This document shows positions 22,205 through 32,688 of a DNA stretch of 64,000 nt, piece by piece (within the stretch, counting starts at the first letter, position 1; every line of letters starts with the position of its first letter). The stretch is taken from assembly GCA_944470555.2 (NCBI GenBank), contig OX104127.1, positions 56,886,140 through 56,950,139 on the forward strand, given 5' to 3'. Under the pieces are notes generated by a model that worked only from the letters and a program-made list of their open reading frames with translations, was not told the origin of the DNA and did not search any database. This DNA comes from Heterobilharzia americana. Lineage: Eukaryota; Platyhelminthes; Trematoda; Strigeidida; Schistosomatidae. The translations under genes were made by a program, and so were the position numbers.

Positions 22205-23475
22205 CACCAAAAGGATATGGATGAAGCCGCATCCTCCTGCAGAGAATAAAGAATGCGCTGGATTCAAAATTACAACGGGAACTGGCTGGCTTCAGGAAAA
22301 ACAGATCATATGAGGATCAAATTGCAACGCTATGCATTATCATAGAACAGAGTATAGAATGGCAGCCAACTGGATCTTTACCGAAACTTCATCGACTTTG
22401 AAAAGGCATTCGACAGCGTCAACCGAGAAGTAATTTGCCAGCTGAGGCTTCAACACTACGGAATACTACAAACCTTGATCAACTTCATTCTACAGATATA
22501 TGACGACGCCACATACCAAGTGATTTACAATGGAAAGCTCAGTGATGCGTTTAAAACGAAGACAGGAAGGAGTAAGATAAGGTTGCCCTACTATCACCGA
22601 TCATCCTGATTGTGACCAACTGGACTGGATCATGCAACAAACCGTGAGGAGTGAGAAGAGAGGGATACGCTGAACTGATGAAGCAACTCCAGAAGATTTG
22701 GATTTTGCCACTGATGTTGACTTACGTCTAACGTCGCACAAGCTGGAAGATGTACAGGCGGAAACGAACAAGTTGGCAGAAGAGACGAGGCAGTGATGGA
22801 AGATGGAAGTTCCTTCAGGTGAAACTTGGAGAAGTCAGTGGTGATGAAGATAACCAACCAACTAACCAACCACAACAACCACAAGAAGGGCCAATCACTA
22901 CCAACTCAAGAAATCTAAAGCAGGTTGTCTCTTTCACATACCTAGGTAATGCAGCATCGTTTCAACTACAGGCGGCGTCACAGGCACAGATGAGGACATC
23001 AATGCAGCCAGCATCGGAAAGACAGCAAGACAGGGGTTCAGTAACCTGAAAACAGTGTTGAGGTCTTCTGCACTCAGTATAAAGAACAAGATCCGAATTT
23101 ACAACACTAATCCAGTCAAGTAAGTCAGTGCTTCTATGTGATGGTTGAGAGAGTTGGCGAGTTGCGATGAGCATTTCCAACAAACTACAGACACACATCA
23201 TCAACAGCTACCATCTACGCTCACCCAATACTGAAGATCAGATAAGATGGTCAGATTGATGGGAAAGAGCAAGGAGAAACTCTGATTGGCAATGAACTAA
23301 CCAGGAATCAGCAAAATATGTAGAAGAAAGTGGAGGTTGACTGGATTGGATATACACTAAGAAGACGGTTTGGAAACATCACTCTCTAAGTCAGGCCATC
23401 GAACTGAACCAAAATAGTTACGTGGCATTGAAGCTCTATGTTCCCCCCAGGAACCCGAAGGACAAATAATAATAT
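22205..23475 (+). mobile_element. RTE fragment from RT domain to 3' end, copy 2
   Basis: The most complete version of this element. It begins near the finger-domain sequence AAGCCGCATCCTCCTG and contains FIDFEKAFDSVNRE across a frameshift and the KTG-R-LS region. The degenerate catalytic box reads F-A-T-D-V-D. Then come KLGEVSGDE, SFTYLG and the 3' end AGGAACCCGAAGGAC with a short AAT tail at 23,475. It crosses the A/B border, which shows that B was originally continuous with A. Confidence 0.9.
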
Positions 23476-23879
23476 TGCAAGAGAACATTGTCTAGATACC
23501 AAGAGGTGACGGACGGCTAACCCATACTAGATCGTCACGTGTTATGTAGCACAATGTGAGTAAAGATTTCCACGCAATTCCATAAATCTGACAGTGAGTA
23601 CCATTCAACTAACTCATAAATCGAAAACAAATGAAAGCGTAGACGCATCTGTGTTGGATTGTGAAATCAAATGATGAGGATACGGCATTTCAAATACTTG
23701 TGTTCACTGGAAACAGTCCTACTTAACGGGATGCTTGGATTTTAATTTATCTCATTGTAAATCTATAAGGGTAAGCTTAGTAAGATGTCTAGGTTATCAA
23801 GCAGATAGCCTGACCAGTGAATCATAAGATATAAATACGTAACTAAAAACTTGAAGCTGTATGAAACTGAAGAAATGTG

Positions 23880-24240
23880 GGGTGGGGGTCGAACTACCGA
23901 CCAACAGGTTTCCAACACGATGTCTTTCGCCCGACCACCATGTGAATTTGTGATGCGTTACTATCGTTTAGTCGTGCTTACACTGGCTTCTCGGTCAGAA
24001 CTTCTCATTCCAACCGAAACATAACTGAATTAGAGAGGTGGTGCATCATATTGATTGTCACTTTGACTATCTGAGATAGCCGTGTGAGGCAGCTGGTGTG
24101 AGTACGATCAGGCAGTAGGTAGTAACGCATCACAAATTCACATAGTAGTCGACCAAAATGTGGTCAACAGTTGGACCTCATAACTCAGTTGGTGGAATAT
24201 CTGGCCGGAAACCCGATAGTCGCTGGTTCGAATCCGACTG
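23880..24240. mobile_element. Head-to-head pair of tRNA-like SINE relics
   Basis: The sequence ATGTGAATTTGTGATGCGTT at 23,940 returns inverted near 24,122-24,143. Outside each inverted stretch lies a tRNA-like sequence pointing outward. On the plus strand this is a box A-like TAACTCAGTTGGT followed by a perfect box B GGTTCGAATCC (about 24,221-24,231). On the minus strand there is a GTAGTTCGACCCC box B near 23,890. Two diverging copies of one SINE explain this best; a foldback element of about 220 bp is the alternative. The mirror copy is at about 42,190-42,560. Confidence 0.6.
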
Positions 24241-24779
24241 CCATCCTAATTTCTATTCCACCTTCATTCACCATCCAGTATCACTACTTGATAGCCAAAC
24301 CACACCTGATTTCTCAGATAGTCAAAACGATAACTGAAATCTTTTCAAAGAGAAATTACTCCAAGAAACTATTTTTCAGTGTTTTCGAAAAGGCTTTTGA
24401 AGACTCTAAAGCAGTAGAGAAGTTCTGTGTATGAAATAGCTGAAATCTGACACTCCTCTACAGCATGTTCACATACACATAGAATGGACATTGGAAATTC
24501 TGTGTAGGATTCAAAACAAACTTACTTCATGATAAACTTTCCAAGACTAAAAGATCCAATCTATGCACGTTAATCTCCATATAAAATCATTCCCATTGAA
24601 TGGCACCAATGGCACCAATTATTTCCATATGACAATAATGATTTCTTAAAGACCATTAGAGATCTTAGTTTGTAGACTGTGAGAAAACTCGGGTCCACTG
24701 AATTTGTTGTATCATGTCAAGAAATTAGAAAATACTTTTGTCAATAAAATCTCTATTGGCTGCCATTATTATTATTATC

Positions 24780-25430
24780 TTCAAATAGAGGCGGCACAGA
24801 CGAGGATGTGAAAGCAGTTAGCATAGGGAAGACAGCAACACAGGCCCTCCTTCATTAATCTGAAATAATCAGTGTGGAGATCTGTTGCACTGCACTCTAC
24901 ATAAAGCGTGAATAACATCCATATTTTCAACACCAATCCAGTCAAGTAAGTCAGTGCTTCTATGTGATGGTTCATTCAGACAGTTGGCGCGTCATCAAAA
25001 CCACTTCCAACAAACTACACTCACGCATCATCAACACCTACCACTTACACTCACTCGATACTGACACTGAAGATCAGATGGCCAGAATAATGACAATAAG
25101 CAACAAGGAACAAATATACAGTGGAAGAGAGGGTATATGGATTGAATTGCGGATACACTGAGAGGGCGAATCGGGGATATCACGCACCAGACAAGGCCCT
25201 CGAGTGGAACCCCGATGGGAAACGACACGTTGGACGTCCAGGAGATGGTGTGAGGAGGAAATGAAAGCTTGTGGGCAGTCGTCGAGTCAGGTTGAAAAGA
25301 CTGCAGAGAGCAGAGTGAAATGGCTATGTGCTACTGAATCTCTCTGTCCCACTAGGAACTCAAGGGACAAATGTTAACCGTAATAATGATAATAATAATA
25401 ATAATAATAGTAATAGTAATATTAAAATAA
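24780..25430 (+). mobile_element. RTE 3'-end fragment in unit B
   Basis: It starts at the GGCGGCACAGACGAGGA (GGTDED) part of the RTE polyprotein and covers the final part to the 3' end (ACTAGGAACTCAAGGGAC). It ends in an AAT/AAC-rich tail up to about 25,430. It is broken by stops throughout. The inverted counterpart is at 40,975-41,640. Confidence 0.88.
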
Positions 25431-25439
25431 AAAGGATGT

Positions 25440-27200
25440 TGGTGATCACAGATAGGCTTATGATGGTAAATGTTTCAGTTATAACTCAGGAATTCATTAC
25501 TCATATGATCATTTTCTACTATTTTTAGTCTCCTAAAGTCTACCAGTTATCTGAAGTACAAAATTAGTCATTAAGCAACAAAAACATATAGCCAGCAAAT
25601 CTTCTTTTCACCGACAGCATAACATCCTAAGTTCAGTTTCATTTGACAGTAAGTCAAGCATGGTGAAATTCCATCGTTCCACTTAATATTTTAGATGATT
25701 AAGTCAAGTTGTATGTATCTATAGACATTCTGCTGTTTCACACATTAGTCTGTAGTGTTTTCATTCTCGATATTTCTGCTCTATATTGTGTCTTCCAATT
25801 GCCTAAATTTTCATCAGTAGGTTGTTATCACCTTTTGTGTTTATTTGTTCTGTATCCTGTGCTGCTGGCATACATTCTTATCAGTAGTGTTCAGTACGCT
25901 TGTTCCCCTCAAACAAAGTTGTTTCCGTAGACTTGTTGATCACTCTCCAACCCTGCTTCTTTAGTCATTGCTATCGACTTTGATATCTGACTAGCATTCA
26001 CACTGAGCCTTCCTCTTCATGACTGTTCACAAGGCTTCCTTCCTATTCAAAGACAACTTTTTATCATCTTGGTCCATCTTCTGGACTGGATTGTTTAGCT
26101 GTACAGTTGATGTGATATCCTACCTTGACAGACTTCAGCTTCGTCCTTTGTTGCCTTCCCAGATTTAACCCAATCTGCACGTTCTTTTTTCCATAACATT
26201 CTTGATCCCTTGTCTTCACTCCTTGCTCCATTCTATCGGTTTCTGTCGTCTTGGTTGTGATCAGGTTTTATTCTGTATTGGTAGTCATATTCCTCTGCCA
26301 TTCATCCAGCTGAAACTGCAATCTCTTCATTGTTGCCTGCAGTGATGCATCATGTGCTTGTGATATCGATTGTAGTCCTGCTCCTCACGTGTATCTTTTG
26401 GTGATCAGTCATTCTTCAAAGTGTGGCTGTTCCTTTTTATCATAACCAGCTGGTGCTAGCAGGATGAGAACCCTCCGATGCCTAAACTCTCATCTGTCAC
26501 TACCATCTTCAGTAAGCCATGGTTTGCCTTGGTCAGTTGAACAACACACCATGTGCATTGTTTACGAGTAACGATGGAGTCCACCTAACGAGTTGCCTAC
26601 TTTGTCATTACCAACAATTACTACTTGCCAGTGGAGGACTGAGGAAGTGGTCGAAATACGTTTATTGACAAAAGTTCACCGACTGCTCCTACAGGGATAG
26701 ACTGCAATGATGGTCGTATGTACCGGTAACTTGTCATCACTTATCACTATTGGCAGGTAAGCATATACTCCTCGACATCGTCTCTCACTAAACACCAATA
26801 TCTGGATTTCACCTTAAGAGGCTTGCCATCCTCTTGAATCTTGTGTGTGCTAGCTGGTGGTGATTACGAATCAACTCTTGTCGTAGGCATTCAAGAATTA
26901 CACCTAATTAGCTTCCATCATCCTCTCGACAAGTCACAGCATCAGACAAATTCACTCCTATTCTACTATTCTTAGTGAGGACAATTTTTAAATCCACATT
27001 TACTCTGGATTCTTAGCCATGCATTTGTTCTATCATTGCTGGAACTACTACCTCAGTGGTGAGGTCCGAATTATGACAATGAGTCTTTTCGACTCGTCAC
27101 TTGTCCCCTTGATTAACCCCAAAGGAAAACTTTGAGAACTCAAAAGCTTCCTTCCATATTCTATGAAGAATCCATTGGTAAGATGTGACGTTGGCTTATT
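25440..27200. other. Unit B stretch without a recognised gene
   Basis: Nothing firm is recognised. On the minus strand a 33-codon stretch rich in Gln, Leu and charged residues (about 26,390-26,290; mirror 40,015-40,115) looks like the remains of a coiled coil, possibly from a retroelement, but is isolated. Near 26,639-26,656 a CTGAGGA...GAAA pattern resembles a hammerhead core without a good stem II. The mirror is 39,180-40,940. Confidence 0.45.
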
Positions 27201-27224
27201 ACAACGTAGTTCAAGCTTCTCTGG

Positions 27225-27772
27225 TTAGTTCCAATAACAAACGAGACCTTAACCTACTAAGTAGTAGATTGTTCGTGTCCACTGATTCAGGATGCGGCTT
27301 CCACTACTTCTCTATGGAGTGGTGTGGTCAATTTCCGATGAGTACGGTGCTCATTTTTACTTCTTAGGGGCACATTTAAGTTGCATGAAACTGAGTAATA
27401 ACGGGTCTGTGATGCCCTTAGTTATCCACGGCCACAGGTATACTACAATGATGGTGCTAGTCAGCCTGGAAACCTGATCCGGAAGTGTTGGGAAAACTGT
27501 TTGATCACCGTTATGACTGGGTTCGAGGCTTCGAATTATTCCCCGCGTCCGAGGAATTCCTATTAATAGCAAGTCATATGCTTGCGCTAATTACACCCCT
27601 ATTCTCTTCACACACACCACCCGTCGTTACTACCGATTGAATAGTTTATTGGAGTTGTTGAAGTGGTTTGCAGCTCAACTGATGCTGAGAAGACGATCTA
27701 ATATGACTATTCAGGAGGATTGAAAGTCGTAACAAGGTTTGCATAAGTGAACACGAGAAAGGATCATCACCA
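27225..27772 (+). pseudogene. 18S rRNA pseudogene, 3' part (left copy)
   Basis: Conserved landmarks of the small-subunit rRNA 3' third occur in order. They are CTGGTTAGTTCCAATAACAA (canonical: tctggttaattccgataacg), the GGTCTGTGATGCCCTTAG segment (27,410s), TACAATGATGGTGC, GAATTATTCCCC, GAGGAATTCCTA, CACCCGTCGTTACTACCGATTGA, GTCGTAACAAGGTTT and GGATCAT at 27,766. Divergence is distributed over conserved helices, including the 3' minor domain (GCATAAGTGAACACGAGAAA in place of the near-universal sequence). It cannot be a working rRNA. About 150 bp upstream may be more degraded 18S. It ends at the true 18S 3' terminus. Confidence 0.92.
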
Positions 27773-27779
27773 GCTATCC

Positions 27780-28025
27780 TTATACATAAAAGAGAACAAG
27801 CTGAGATGGTCGGCGTGTTTATCTATGCAAAATGCAACTTTTTATATAGATCATACAACAGCAAGTTATCAACGTACACTGTTATATTCCGCCAACATTT
27901 CAGCAGTAAATTTATCAGTTGTTTAGGAGTAAATAGTAGATCGAAAAGAAGAAACCCTATTCAATTAAACCGGTGTTTTATACCATATATGCTATTTTCT
28001 CTCCCCTATAACCATTGGCACGATC
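27780..28025. other. Unrecognised sequence after the 18S pseudogene
   Basis: I cannot match this to ITS1 or to any element. A 74-codon frame (27,806-28,030, +) without a domain is also present inverted at 38,346-38,570 with identical translation, which only reflects the recent duplication. Confidence 0.4.
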
Positions 28026-28029
28026 TTTA

Positions 28030-28242
28030 GTTCAATACTGTGAATAGTGTGGCTTTGTGTTGGTGGTTTAGTGTCTTCTCTACCATCGGCACTGCACGAA
28101 ATCTGAAATCACCAATTCCATTTAGCTCTCTGAAATCCTCAGACAATCTACATTCTCCCTTCAAGTGCTTCACTAAGAGCACAGGTGAAATGCACTGACT
28201 GTCGCCTCCTTCACTTCCCTCAGCCTTTAACATATTTTCCAA
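28030..28242 (-). pseudogene. Ty3/gypsy-type reverse transcriptase relic (left copy)
   Basis: A minus-strand open stretch of about 70 codons contains SPVLLVK, then DFRELN, a PM(V)E-like step, and FTVLN. This is the order found at the start of Ty3/gypsy reverse transcriptases (SPxVLVKK, DFRxLN, PxP, FSxLD). It stops directly after the last motif and has no flanking protease, RNase H or LTR that I can see. The mirror copy is at 38,143-38,349. Confidence 0.65.
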
Positions 28243-28249
28243 CTATCAT

Positions 28250-28680
28250 CCTATCTAAAAGGGAGGAGGAACACGCTGGGTTGGATATTCGTAACTCTTC
28301 CATGCTAACTCATACTATCATTCTGTTGTCTCTGCTTCTACCACTTCAGTATTTTAATGTATGATTTTTGACCCATGTTTTATAGCCCCCTACTAGTAGT
28401 TCACGCCAATGGTTGCTCCAAATCCCATTGGAGATCAATACATAGTATGATGTGCCAAATGTAGATTGTCACTATAATGAGTAGACAATATTTTGATAGT
28501 CAATTTCCACAACACAATGGCATAACCCTACGACTTCTAGCAACCAATCACCAATGCCTTTATACTCTAACATTGCTCCTTCACTGGTAACAAAACTATG
28601 ACACCTGTATCAATTTACGAGACAATTTTTTCACAATTCAATAACATTCCATAACTCAACAAAAATTAAAGTTAACCATA
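28250..28680. other. Unit B stretch without a recognised gene
   Basis: AT-rich, no open frame or motif recognised. It separates the gypsy-type relic from the next RTE fragment. The mirror is about 37,690-38,130. Confidence 0.5.
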
Positions 28681-30155
28681 GGCAACAACCATGGAATCAT
28701 GCTCCTGTCCAACGCAAGGAAAACATATTGAGCCAAATCATGCTGGAGAGACTAGCGAATGCGCTGCATTCGAAATTACGACAGCAACAGGCTGGTTGGC
28801 TGGCCTCAGGAAGAACAATTCATGTGTCGATCAAATTGCAACATCATAGAACACAGCATAGAATGCCAGTCAACTCAACTCTCGACCACAACTTCATCCA
28901 CTTTGTTAAAGCCTTCGACAGTGTCGACTGAGAAGTAATTTAGCAGCTGCTGTTTCAACACTACAGTTTCAACGCCACAAACCTATACCAACCTCATTCA
29001 ACTTCTATATGGAGACGCCACATGCCAAGTAATTCACAGTGGAAGGCTGAGCTCAGTGACGCCTTTGAAGTGAAGACAGGAAGGAGTAAGACAAGGCTGC
29101 TGTCTACCAACACAAATCATCTTCCTGATTGTGGTCGACTAGACTCGATCATGAATCAAACCGTAAGGGGATGTGAGAAGATGGGCATAAGCTGCTTGAC
29201 CAATGAAAAGACCCCAGAAGAACTTTCGGATTTCGCCAACAATGATGATTTATGTATAATGTCTTGTAGCACAAACTCGAATATCTACTGGTGAAAACTA
29301 ACAAGTTGACAGAAGAGGCAAGGCAGTCAAGGAAGACGAGACTTCAAGTGGACGTGGAGAAGATGGAGGTGATGAAGATACCCGACCAACAACAACATCA
29401 ACAACAAGTATCGATCACCATGAAAGGGAGAAACCGAGACGAAGTTGTCTCTTTCACCTACACCTACACCTACACCTACATAGGTGGCATCATTTTAACT
29501 ACAGGCAGCGGCACAGGCACAGATGAGGACATCAATGCAGCCAGCATCGGAAAGACAGCAACACAGGCCCTCCTTCATTATTCTGAAATAATCAGTGTGG
29601 AGTTCTACTGCACTCCACTCAGCGTAAACCGTGAACACATCCCGATTTTCAACACCAATCCAGTCAAGTCAGTGTTGCTGTATGGTTGAGTAACTTGTCG
29701 CCTCACGAAAACCACTTCCAACAAACTACACACATGCATCATGAACAGCTGCCTCCCACTCTGGCTTCGTACTGAAGATCAGTTGGCCTGAATAATAAGA
29801 ATAAGCAACAAGGAACTCTGGCTGGCTGGCTGGCTAGTTGGCAATGAACCAACGAAGCAAGAATCCACCACCCAACAGTATGCAGAAGAAGAGAGTGGAG
29901 ATGGATTGGATTGGATTGGACATACACTGAGAAGATCATTCGGGATATCACGCATCAGATCCTGGAGTGGAATGCAAAGGAGAAACGACGAGTTGGGCAT
30001 CGGAGGTGAGGGTGACAAGGAGGAGATGATGTGAGAAATAAATGAGGGCTTGTGGGTAGTGGTGGTGTGGGGTTGAAAAGACTGGAGAGAAGAGAGTGCA
30101 ATGGGGCGTGCTGTTGAAGTCGTATGTTCCATTACAAACCCAAGGGAAAAATGAT
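28680..30155 (+). mobile_element. RTE fragment, RT to 3' end, in unit B
   Basis: It starts at the ITLLS region, followed by the QIMLERL, FVKAFDSVD and SDAFEVKTG motifs and a catalytic box reading F-A-N-N-D-D. Next come TNKLTEEARQ, EKMEVMKIPDQQQ, a TYTYTYTY expansion at 29,455-29,486, FNTNPVKSVLLYG, and the 3' end near 30,140 (TCCATTACAAACCCAAGGG). Frames of 90 and 132 codons remain. The mirror is 36,220-37,690. Confidence 0.92.
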
Positions 30156-30159
30156 AGTT

Positions 30160-31030
30160 GTTATAAAATTGATATATAGTGGGTTGGCATCGGAACCTAA
30201 GAATCACCTTGTGTCCTACTTGAAGCTCTTCACTTCCATATTACCTGCCTTCCAGTGAGTAATATTTTTCCTATTGAGGTTGGAATCCGAAGCATATCAC
30301 TTCAAATATAAGACAGTTTTCGCATTAGCTACTGAGGATTGAAAGCCACTACTTATGCGAAGAGTATACTTCTCATGTTGTCCTACAGCACCTAACCAGT
30401 TTGCAGTATAATAACACAACTCTGTTTCTTTCTTTCCTTATCTATTCAAGTATATAACATACTCATAGTTCACTATCGAATTACTACTCCCCATTTGAAT
30501 GTCTTGTAAATAGATTAGGTGTATTTTGTTCGCATATTTTGACTGAAGATTGTAAGCAAGAAAATATGAATATGTTGTCATCCTTTTTACTATCATCATA
30601 ATGTTCAAATTATATAACATATCTGATATTGAATTTCCTTGAACATTGAATGATTTTCATTCACTGTTTAACATAGTTTAACATGAGAATATCTTTCTCT
30701 TTCTATGTTTAGTATATATACTGTTGACTCAGAAATATATTTCTCTTTTGTTTTTCTGAATTAAAATTACTGGCGTAAATTGTTATCAAAGGCTTTTTTT
30801 TAAATGACAAATTGAATCATTGAATATCAGATAACATGAAACAGTTGCTTTTCAATGTTCAATATCACTGTATACAAGCGTACACATGATACCGCTTTCT
30901 GGATTGTATTCATCGTTTGAAAATTTCAAAATATAACCCCTTCATAGTTGATATGTTTTATCAACTGACTTGACAGATATTAGGAGGATAATTTTATCCT
31001 ATATATTCTCCTAGAAAACCTCGCCTAGTT
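30160..31030. other. AT-rich stretch of unit B
   Basis: No gene recognised. On the minus strand (mirror 36,010-36,090, +) a box A-like CAGTAGCTAATGCG and a box B-like TTCGGATTCC suggest a further decayed tRNA-like SINE, but no ribozyme core is seen. Confidence 0.4.
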
Positions 31031-31034
31031 AACT

Positions 31035-31423
31035 AGTTCACTAGTTACTAGCCGGTCCTAAGCCCGGGTAAAGAGGGAAGGTTGGGAACACCACTAGCAA
31101 CCCTATCCCGTAAAACAAATCTAACCGCTAAGCAAACTTGAAAGCACAAACGACACATAAAAAATAATAACAAAATTATTCCTCGATGAAATCCGAGAGG
31201 CGAGATGACGCCAGTTGGTGAAAGCCTGCCTTCGGAAGCCAATTGGCCGATGTGTCTTCTCTCGATGAAAGCGAAAGTAAACGTGGGGACATGGAATGTC
31301 CGCACGATGTTTGAACCCAGCAAGGCAGTCCAGATTGCAAACAAATGAGAAGGTATCACATTGAAGTGCTTGGGATTTGCGAAAGCAGATGGAATGGGAG
31401 TGGACTCTACAAACTGTCAACTG
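31035..31423 (+). mobile_element. RTE 5' end (inverted duplicate of the loop element)
   Basis: The 5' leader (CCGGTCCTAAGCCCGGGTAA) and the beginning of the endonuclease region (GTWNVRTM, then MRRYHIEVLGICESRWNGSG) are present. One base is missing at the AACAAATGAG junction, putting the two parts in different frames. It is an inverted copy of 34,938-35,330 and is cut at 31,423 where a (TCTG)n SINE tail begins. Confidence 0.92.
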
Positions 31424-31632
31424 TCTGTCTGTCTGTCTGTCTGTGTAAACGGTTAGGGTAGACTTGTAACTGTTAGTTGGTTGGAGGCGATCAACAGGAA
31501 GCCCTGCTCAACCAAGGTTGCGTGCTCTCAGGCACTCGTCAGCAAGGTGTATTTACAACCTCGACATAACTGATGTCTCGACTGAGATTCGAACCCACGA
31601 CACCCAGTCTTGTAGTCAGCCACTTGTAACTA
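31424..31632 (-). mobile_element. tRNA-like SINE with core-changed hammerhead, loop copy
   Basis: Fourth copy of the SINE at 9,007-9,215, with the same CTGACGA, the same stem II and GCAA in place of GAAA. It has GTGTAAACGG at the tail like copy 2, whereas copies 1 and 3 have GTGTAAAAGG. Confidence 0.75.
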
Positions 31633-32257
31633 ATGATAATTATCATCTATATAGACTAAATTTAAGGTAAATATGGTGGATGTGAAAAGTGGAATGTTTT
31701 GTGTATGACTTCTGTTGGGTTTGTGCATGGTCAATGAGGAGTGTCATATGAGAATGTTACAAGTAGCTGTTCAGTGTTCTCCCACTTGTGTCATTCCGTG
31801 AATGAATACCAAATGGAAATCAGCGAAAGGTAAATTACAGTCTAGTGGTTATTAGTTACACTCTGTGAGATGGATTTGCCGACATTCTAATGAGAAGTCG
31901 TAACGTGTCGGTTGAAGTGTGTAGGCTGTGAGAACAAATGTTTGTGAATGACAGAGGAAATGAATCATCTGTATGGAAAATTGAGAGAAGTAGAAAAATG
32001 ACAACTCGGATCCAGTATGTGATTGGTGCGAAACTTGAAGTTCCTGCTCTTGCTTCCTGTTGGGTTTATGAGTTTGCAGTGCTGATGACTTGTAAGGTAG
32101 GACAAAGACGTTGTCCACGACCCTCAGGTTCTCAGTGGTTCATCGGTTAATGTCATTCCATGAAATCAGTTGATGCTCATAAGCCTCCATGATGGGATAT
32201 GTATGATCAAAAATTTAACCAAGTGAAGTGAATTGTTCATGAGTATTTGTACTTTCA
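31633..32257. other. Unit A-derived stretch in the loop
   Basis: Homologous to about 9,216-9,837 of unit A, with no gene recognised. Near 31,760-31,870 it holds a decayed tRNA-like sequence (CCACTAGACTG on the minus strand), also present in the three unit A copies. Confidence 0.6.
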
Positions 32258-32688
32258 TGCAACAAACTGTGAGGAGCGAGAATATGGACATGCGCTGGCT
32301 TGACCGGCGAAACAACTCTAGAGTATTTTGGATATCGCCGACAATGATGATTAACGTCTAATGTCTTGTCACATAATCTCTTAGATTTACAGGCGAAAAC
32401 CAACAAGTTGGTAGAGAAGGAAGACGGAATTTCCTTTAGGTGAACCTTAGAGAAGACAGAGGTGATGAAGATACCCGAACAACAACAACATCAACAACCA
32501 CCACCAATCGCCACCAAAGGGAGAAATATAAACGATGTAGTCTCTCTCACCTACCTGCTTAAGCAGCAATTTTTCAACTACAGACGGTGGCACAAGCACA
32601 GATGAGGATGTCAAAGCAGCCAGGATCTGAAAGACAGCAAGACAGGCCTTCCTTTATAATTCTGAAATTATCAGTGTGAAGATCGACT
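32258..32688 (+). mobile_element. RTE 3'-region fragment, truncated loop copy
   Basis: Homologous to 9,838-10,280, covering the post-RT part of the polyprotein. It is cut at about 32,688, where the sequence switches to the minus-strand RTE element, so two RTE pieces meet tail to tail. Confidence 0.85.

Larger units (their letters stand above)
11965..23176 (-). repeat. Unit A, copy 2 (shared arm of both palindromes)
   Basis: Inverted copy of 708-11,906 and of 43,108-54,131. It continues without a break into unit B, so the A/B border at 23,176 is set only by where copy 1 meets the gap. Differences from copy 1 are scattered substitutions and one- to few-base indels. It shares two larger indel states with copy 1 that differ from copy 3: the 16-base SINE deletion and presence of the extra 300-bp SINE. 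Confidence 0.95.
23177..31423 (+). repeat. Unit B (left copy)
   Basis: About 8.2 kb that is reverse-complementary to 34,938-43,107, with paired positions summing to about 66,361 near the loop and about 66,430 near 24 kb. It holds a tRNA-like SINE pair, two RTE fragments, an 18S rRNA pseudogene, a gypsy-type RT relic and an RTE 5' end. Confidence 0.95.

Noticed and set aside
24171..24434. Possible tRNA gene at 24,165-24,240 with a perfect box B
   Set aside because: The acceptor stem pairs poorly and the anticodon arm is imperfect. The sequence continues into a SINE-like body, so a tRNA-derived SINE is more likely.
25709..25930. 73-codon hydrophobic frame in unit B
   Set aside because: No signal or domain is recognised. 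It reflects T-rich sequence antisense to a possible degraded element.
27080..27224. Extension of the 18S pseudogene upstream
   Set aside because: Scattered short matches (for example GAATCCATTGGTAAGATGTGAC) hint at more 18S, but the order and spacing could not be confirmed by eye, so it was left out of the annotated range.
31048..31359. 103-codon minus-strand frame, also at 34,951-35,313 (+)
   Set aside because: It is antisense to the RTE leader and endonuclease start, whose motifs are on the other strand.
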